Assembly: GCF_016916835.1 (NCBI RefSeq)
Contig: NZ_JAFFIX010000010.1
Coordinates: 1-64,000, forward strand
Source of the DNA: Actinacidiphila bryophytorum
Lineage (GTDB): Bacteria > Actinomycetota > Actinomycetes > Streptomycetales > Streptomycetaceae
Reading direction: 5' to 3'
DNA: 64,000 bases
Shown here: one piece after another, positions 62,623 through 64,000 of the stretch
Layout of the letters: the number at the start of each line of letters is the position of its first letter
Numbering within the stretch: position 1 is the stretch's first letter
Program-made: the position numbers and the translations under genes
The notes under the pieces: generated by a model
What the model was told of the DNA's origin: nothing
The model's database searches: none
What the model saw: only the letters and a program-made list of their open reading frames with translations

Positions 62623-63363
62623 TCACGCGCGGGTCGCCGAGATCTCCAGCCGTACGTAGTCCGCGACGGGCTCGGCGAGCCGGCCGGCGACCGCGGACAC
62701 GAAGGGCTCGCGGTCGGCGTCCGGCATCGCGTCCAGATGGGCGCCCAGGATCACCGTGGCGAGAAACGCCTCGAACTGCTCGCCCGGCTCGAACCTGGCC
62801 GGGTCAGGCCGCAGCGCCACCTCGACGTCGGTGAAGCCGGCCGCGGCCAGCCGCTGCCTGGTGTCCTGCTCACCGGCGAAGTCCCACATGTCGGGGGCGC
62901 CGCCGAGCACGTCGGCGACGGCCGCGTTGACCGCCGCGATGTTGCCCCGGCCGCCGCACTCGGTCACCAGGCGGGCGCCGGGGCGCATCCGGGCGGCCAG
63001 CGCGGAGAAGAGGGCCGCGTGGTCCTCGATCCAGTGGAAGGCGGCGACGCTGAAGACCGCGTCGACCTCGCCGTCGAAGGGCAGCGGCCGGGTCAGGTCG
63101 GCGTGCACCACCTCGACCCGGTCGAGCCGGCCGGCCAGCCGCTCGCGCAGCTGGTCCAGCATCCGGACCGAGCCGTCCACCGCGACCACCCGGCCGTCGG
63201 GCAGCAGGTCCAGCAGGCTCTCGGTGTCGCGGCCGGTGCCGCAGCCCGCGTCGAGCACCCGCTCGTCACCCCTGAGCGGCAGCCGGGACAGCGTGCGCCG
63301 CCCCCAGCCGAGGTGCGGCAGCGGCAGCGAGTCGTAGGTCTTCGCGTCCCATTCCCGAGGCAT
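62623..63363 (-). CDS. Class I SAM-dependent methyltransferase
   Basis: 246 residues. Motif I VLDAGCGTGRDTESLL, acidic end of strand 2 VVAVDGS, VVHADLTRPLPF and FSVAAFHWIEDH match trans-aconitate- and ubiquinone-methyltransferase-like enzymes. It transfers a methyl group to a small unknown acceptor in the cytoplasm. The start is ATG 63363 (MPREWDAKTYD) with GGGAG nine bases upstream; a longer frame is not conserved-looking. Its stop is followed closely by the 18-bp palindrome. Confidence 0.92.
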   Translation of the reverse strand: MPREWDAKTYDSLPLPHLGWGRRTLSRLPLRGDERVLDAGCGTGRDTESLLDLLPDGRVVAVDGSVRMLDQLRERLAGRLDRVEVVHADLTRPLPFDGEVDAVFSVAAFHWIEDHAALFSALAARMRPGARLVTECGGRGNIAAVNAAVADVLGGAPDMWDFAGEQDTRQRLAAAGFTDVEVALRPDPARFEPGEQFEAFLATVILGAHLDAMPDADREPFVSAVAGRLAEPVADYVRLEISATRA

Positions 63364-63478
63364 GGCGTGGTGCTCCCGTCGTCGTCGCGCACGGCATCTC
63401 CCGCCGCGGTGCGGCGAGTTCACGGCCTACGGTACGTCAGCTGGTCCATATGATGACACCGGCATCTCATATCGTGGA

Positions 63479-64000
63479 TCAGAGCACTGTTGACCAGGTG
63501 GGTTTGCGGTCCTTGTCGACCAGGGCGGCACGTACGCCCTCGTGGAAGTCGGCGGTGCGGGCGGTGCGGCAGGCCAGCTCCAACTCGCGGGCCAGGCACT
63601 CCTCCAGGGTCGAGCCCGCGCCGGCCCGCAGCAGCTCGCGGGTGACCGCCAGGCTCGCCGGGGAGGCCACGTCCAGCAGGGTGAGCGCGTCGGCGGCCCA
63701 GTCCGCGTCCCGCGCCTCGGCGGCCAGCAGGGTCCGCAGCCGCCCGGGGTCGGGCTCCGCGAAGCAGCGCGCGACGGCCGCCGCCATCCCGGCCGGCTGC
63801 GGCGGCACCGGTGCGGCGAAGCGCTCGACGACGGCCTCGGGGGCGTCGCCGCCGTCCGTCAGCGCGGCCTCGAGCGCCGGCAGGTCGGCCGCGGGCACGT
63901 AGTGCGTGGCGAGCCCGCAGGCCACCGCCGCGGGACCGCCGACCCGGGCGCCGGTCAGCGCCAGATACCAGCCGAAGGCGCCGGGCAGCCGCGGCAGGAA
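63479..64000 (-). CDS. 3-hydroxyisobutyryl-CoA hydrolase-like enoyl-CoA hydratase (partial)
   Basis: The C-terminal 173 residues of a crotonase-superfamily protein; the start lies beyond the right edge. The visible part opens FLPRLPGAFGWYLALTGARV and continues with VACGLATHYVPAADLPALEAAL, ARDADWAADALTLLDVASPAS and ending FHEGVRAALVDKDRKPTWS. This layout, with long helical C-terminus, matches 3-hydroxyisobutyryl-CoA hydrolases of valine catabolism rather than simple hydratases. The catalytic N-terminal residues are not in the window, so the exact reaction is unproven. Confidence 0.85.
   Translation of the reverse strand, partial: FLPRLPGAFGWYLALTGARVGGPAAVACGLATHYVPAADLPALEAALTDGGDAPEAVVERFAAPVPPQPAGMAAAVARCFAEPDPGRLRTLLAAEARDADWAADALTLLDVASPASLAVTRELLRAGAGSTLEECLARELELACRTARTADFHEGVRAALVDKDRKPTWSTVL

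Overview
The window is high-GC actinomycete chromosome with almost all third codon positions G or C, dense unidirectional gene packs, frequent GTG/TTG starts and a secreted polysaccharide-degrading repertoire. Gene content (DUF6397-type protein, roadblock/LC7 protein, Psp-associated protein next to HtpX, divergent citrate synthase pair, deazaflavin-dependent nitroreductase, GH30/GH16/GH18 enzymes with ricin-B modules) points to Streptomyces or a close relative in Streptomycetaceae. No rRNA, tRNA, CRISPR, insertion sequence, phage or conjugation gene was seen; it reads as ordinary core-to-accessory chromosome. The right edge cuts a 3-hydroxyisobutyryl-CoA hydrolase-like gene.

Layout. 0-9.6 kb: an ABC exporter divergent from a MarR regulator, mscL, a secreted alpha-amylase with a starch-binding CBM20, a two-gene ABC exporter with one canonical and one degenerate ATP site, and a membrane DUF457 protein. 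9.7-18.5 kb: Ski2-like helicase, DUF6397 protein, roadblock protein, YnfA-like protein, a hydrolase/PadR divergent pair sharing a laddered palindromic operator, an unrecognised acidic protein and a CoA-disulfide-reductase-like flavoprotein. 18.7-29 kb: a second secreted amylase (two CBM25-like modules, Fn3, GH13), NADAR and MOSC proteins, Tex, an acetyltransferase, a desaturase and a lipoprotein M1 peptidase. 29-38.4 kb: a beta-oxidation operon (CoA transferase, thiolase, multifunctional FadB-like) behind a copper amine oxidase and an amino-acid/amine permease. 38.7-49.2 kb: HTH/TPR regulator, SnoaL-like protein, MFS exporter, ECF-like sigma factor coupled to a START-type protein, nitroreductase, HtpX-PspAB, quinone oxidoreductase, and divergent citrate synthases, one with an N-terminal DNA-binding-like helix-turn-helix. 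49.2-55 kb: interspersed-repeat spacer, thioredoxin, an exonuclease/polymerase-A-like protein, and a two-component system with two small exported proteins. 55-64 kb: GH18-GH16 operon, an LPG-synthase-like membrane protein, GH30, LacI regulator, methyltransferase and the partial hydrolase.

Functional themes. (1) Extracellular starch and glucan/chitin breakdown: two amylases whose upstream regions share CAACTTGC/CTTGCAG elements, and GH16-GH18 and GH30 whose upstream regions share a 27-bp element (22/27 identical), next to a LacI regulator. (2) Amine and acyl-CoA catabolism between 29 and 38 kb. (3) Envelope stress and osmotic functions (MscL, HtpX, PspAB).

The most interesting signals are regulatory: an mscL leader in which the ribosome-binding segment can pair with either of two upstream segments; a quinone-oxidoreductase promoter and TetR-type operator inside the last codons of a citrate synthase, with a terminator that initiating transcripts would skip; a probably leaderless CoA-transferase gene with an operator between -35 and -10; a sigma factor translationally coupled to a START-domain protein instead of an anti-sigma; and a tex gene whose best-placed start codon is ATC. 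All were read by eye; none has been tested by search or experiment.
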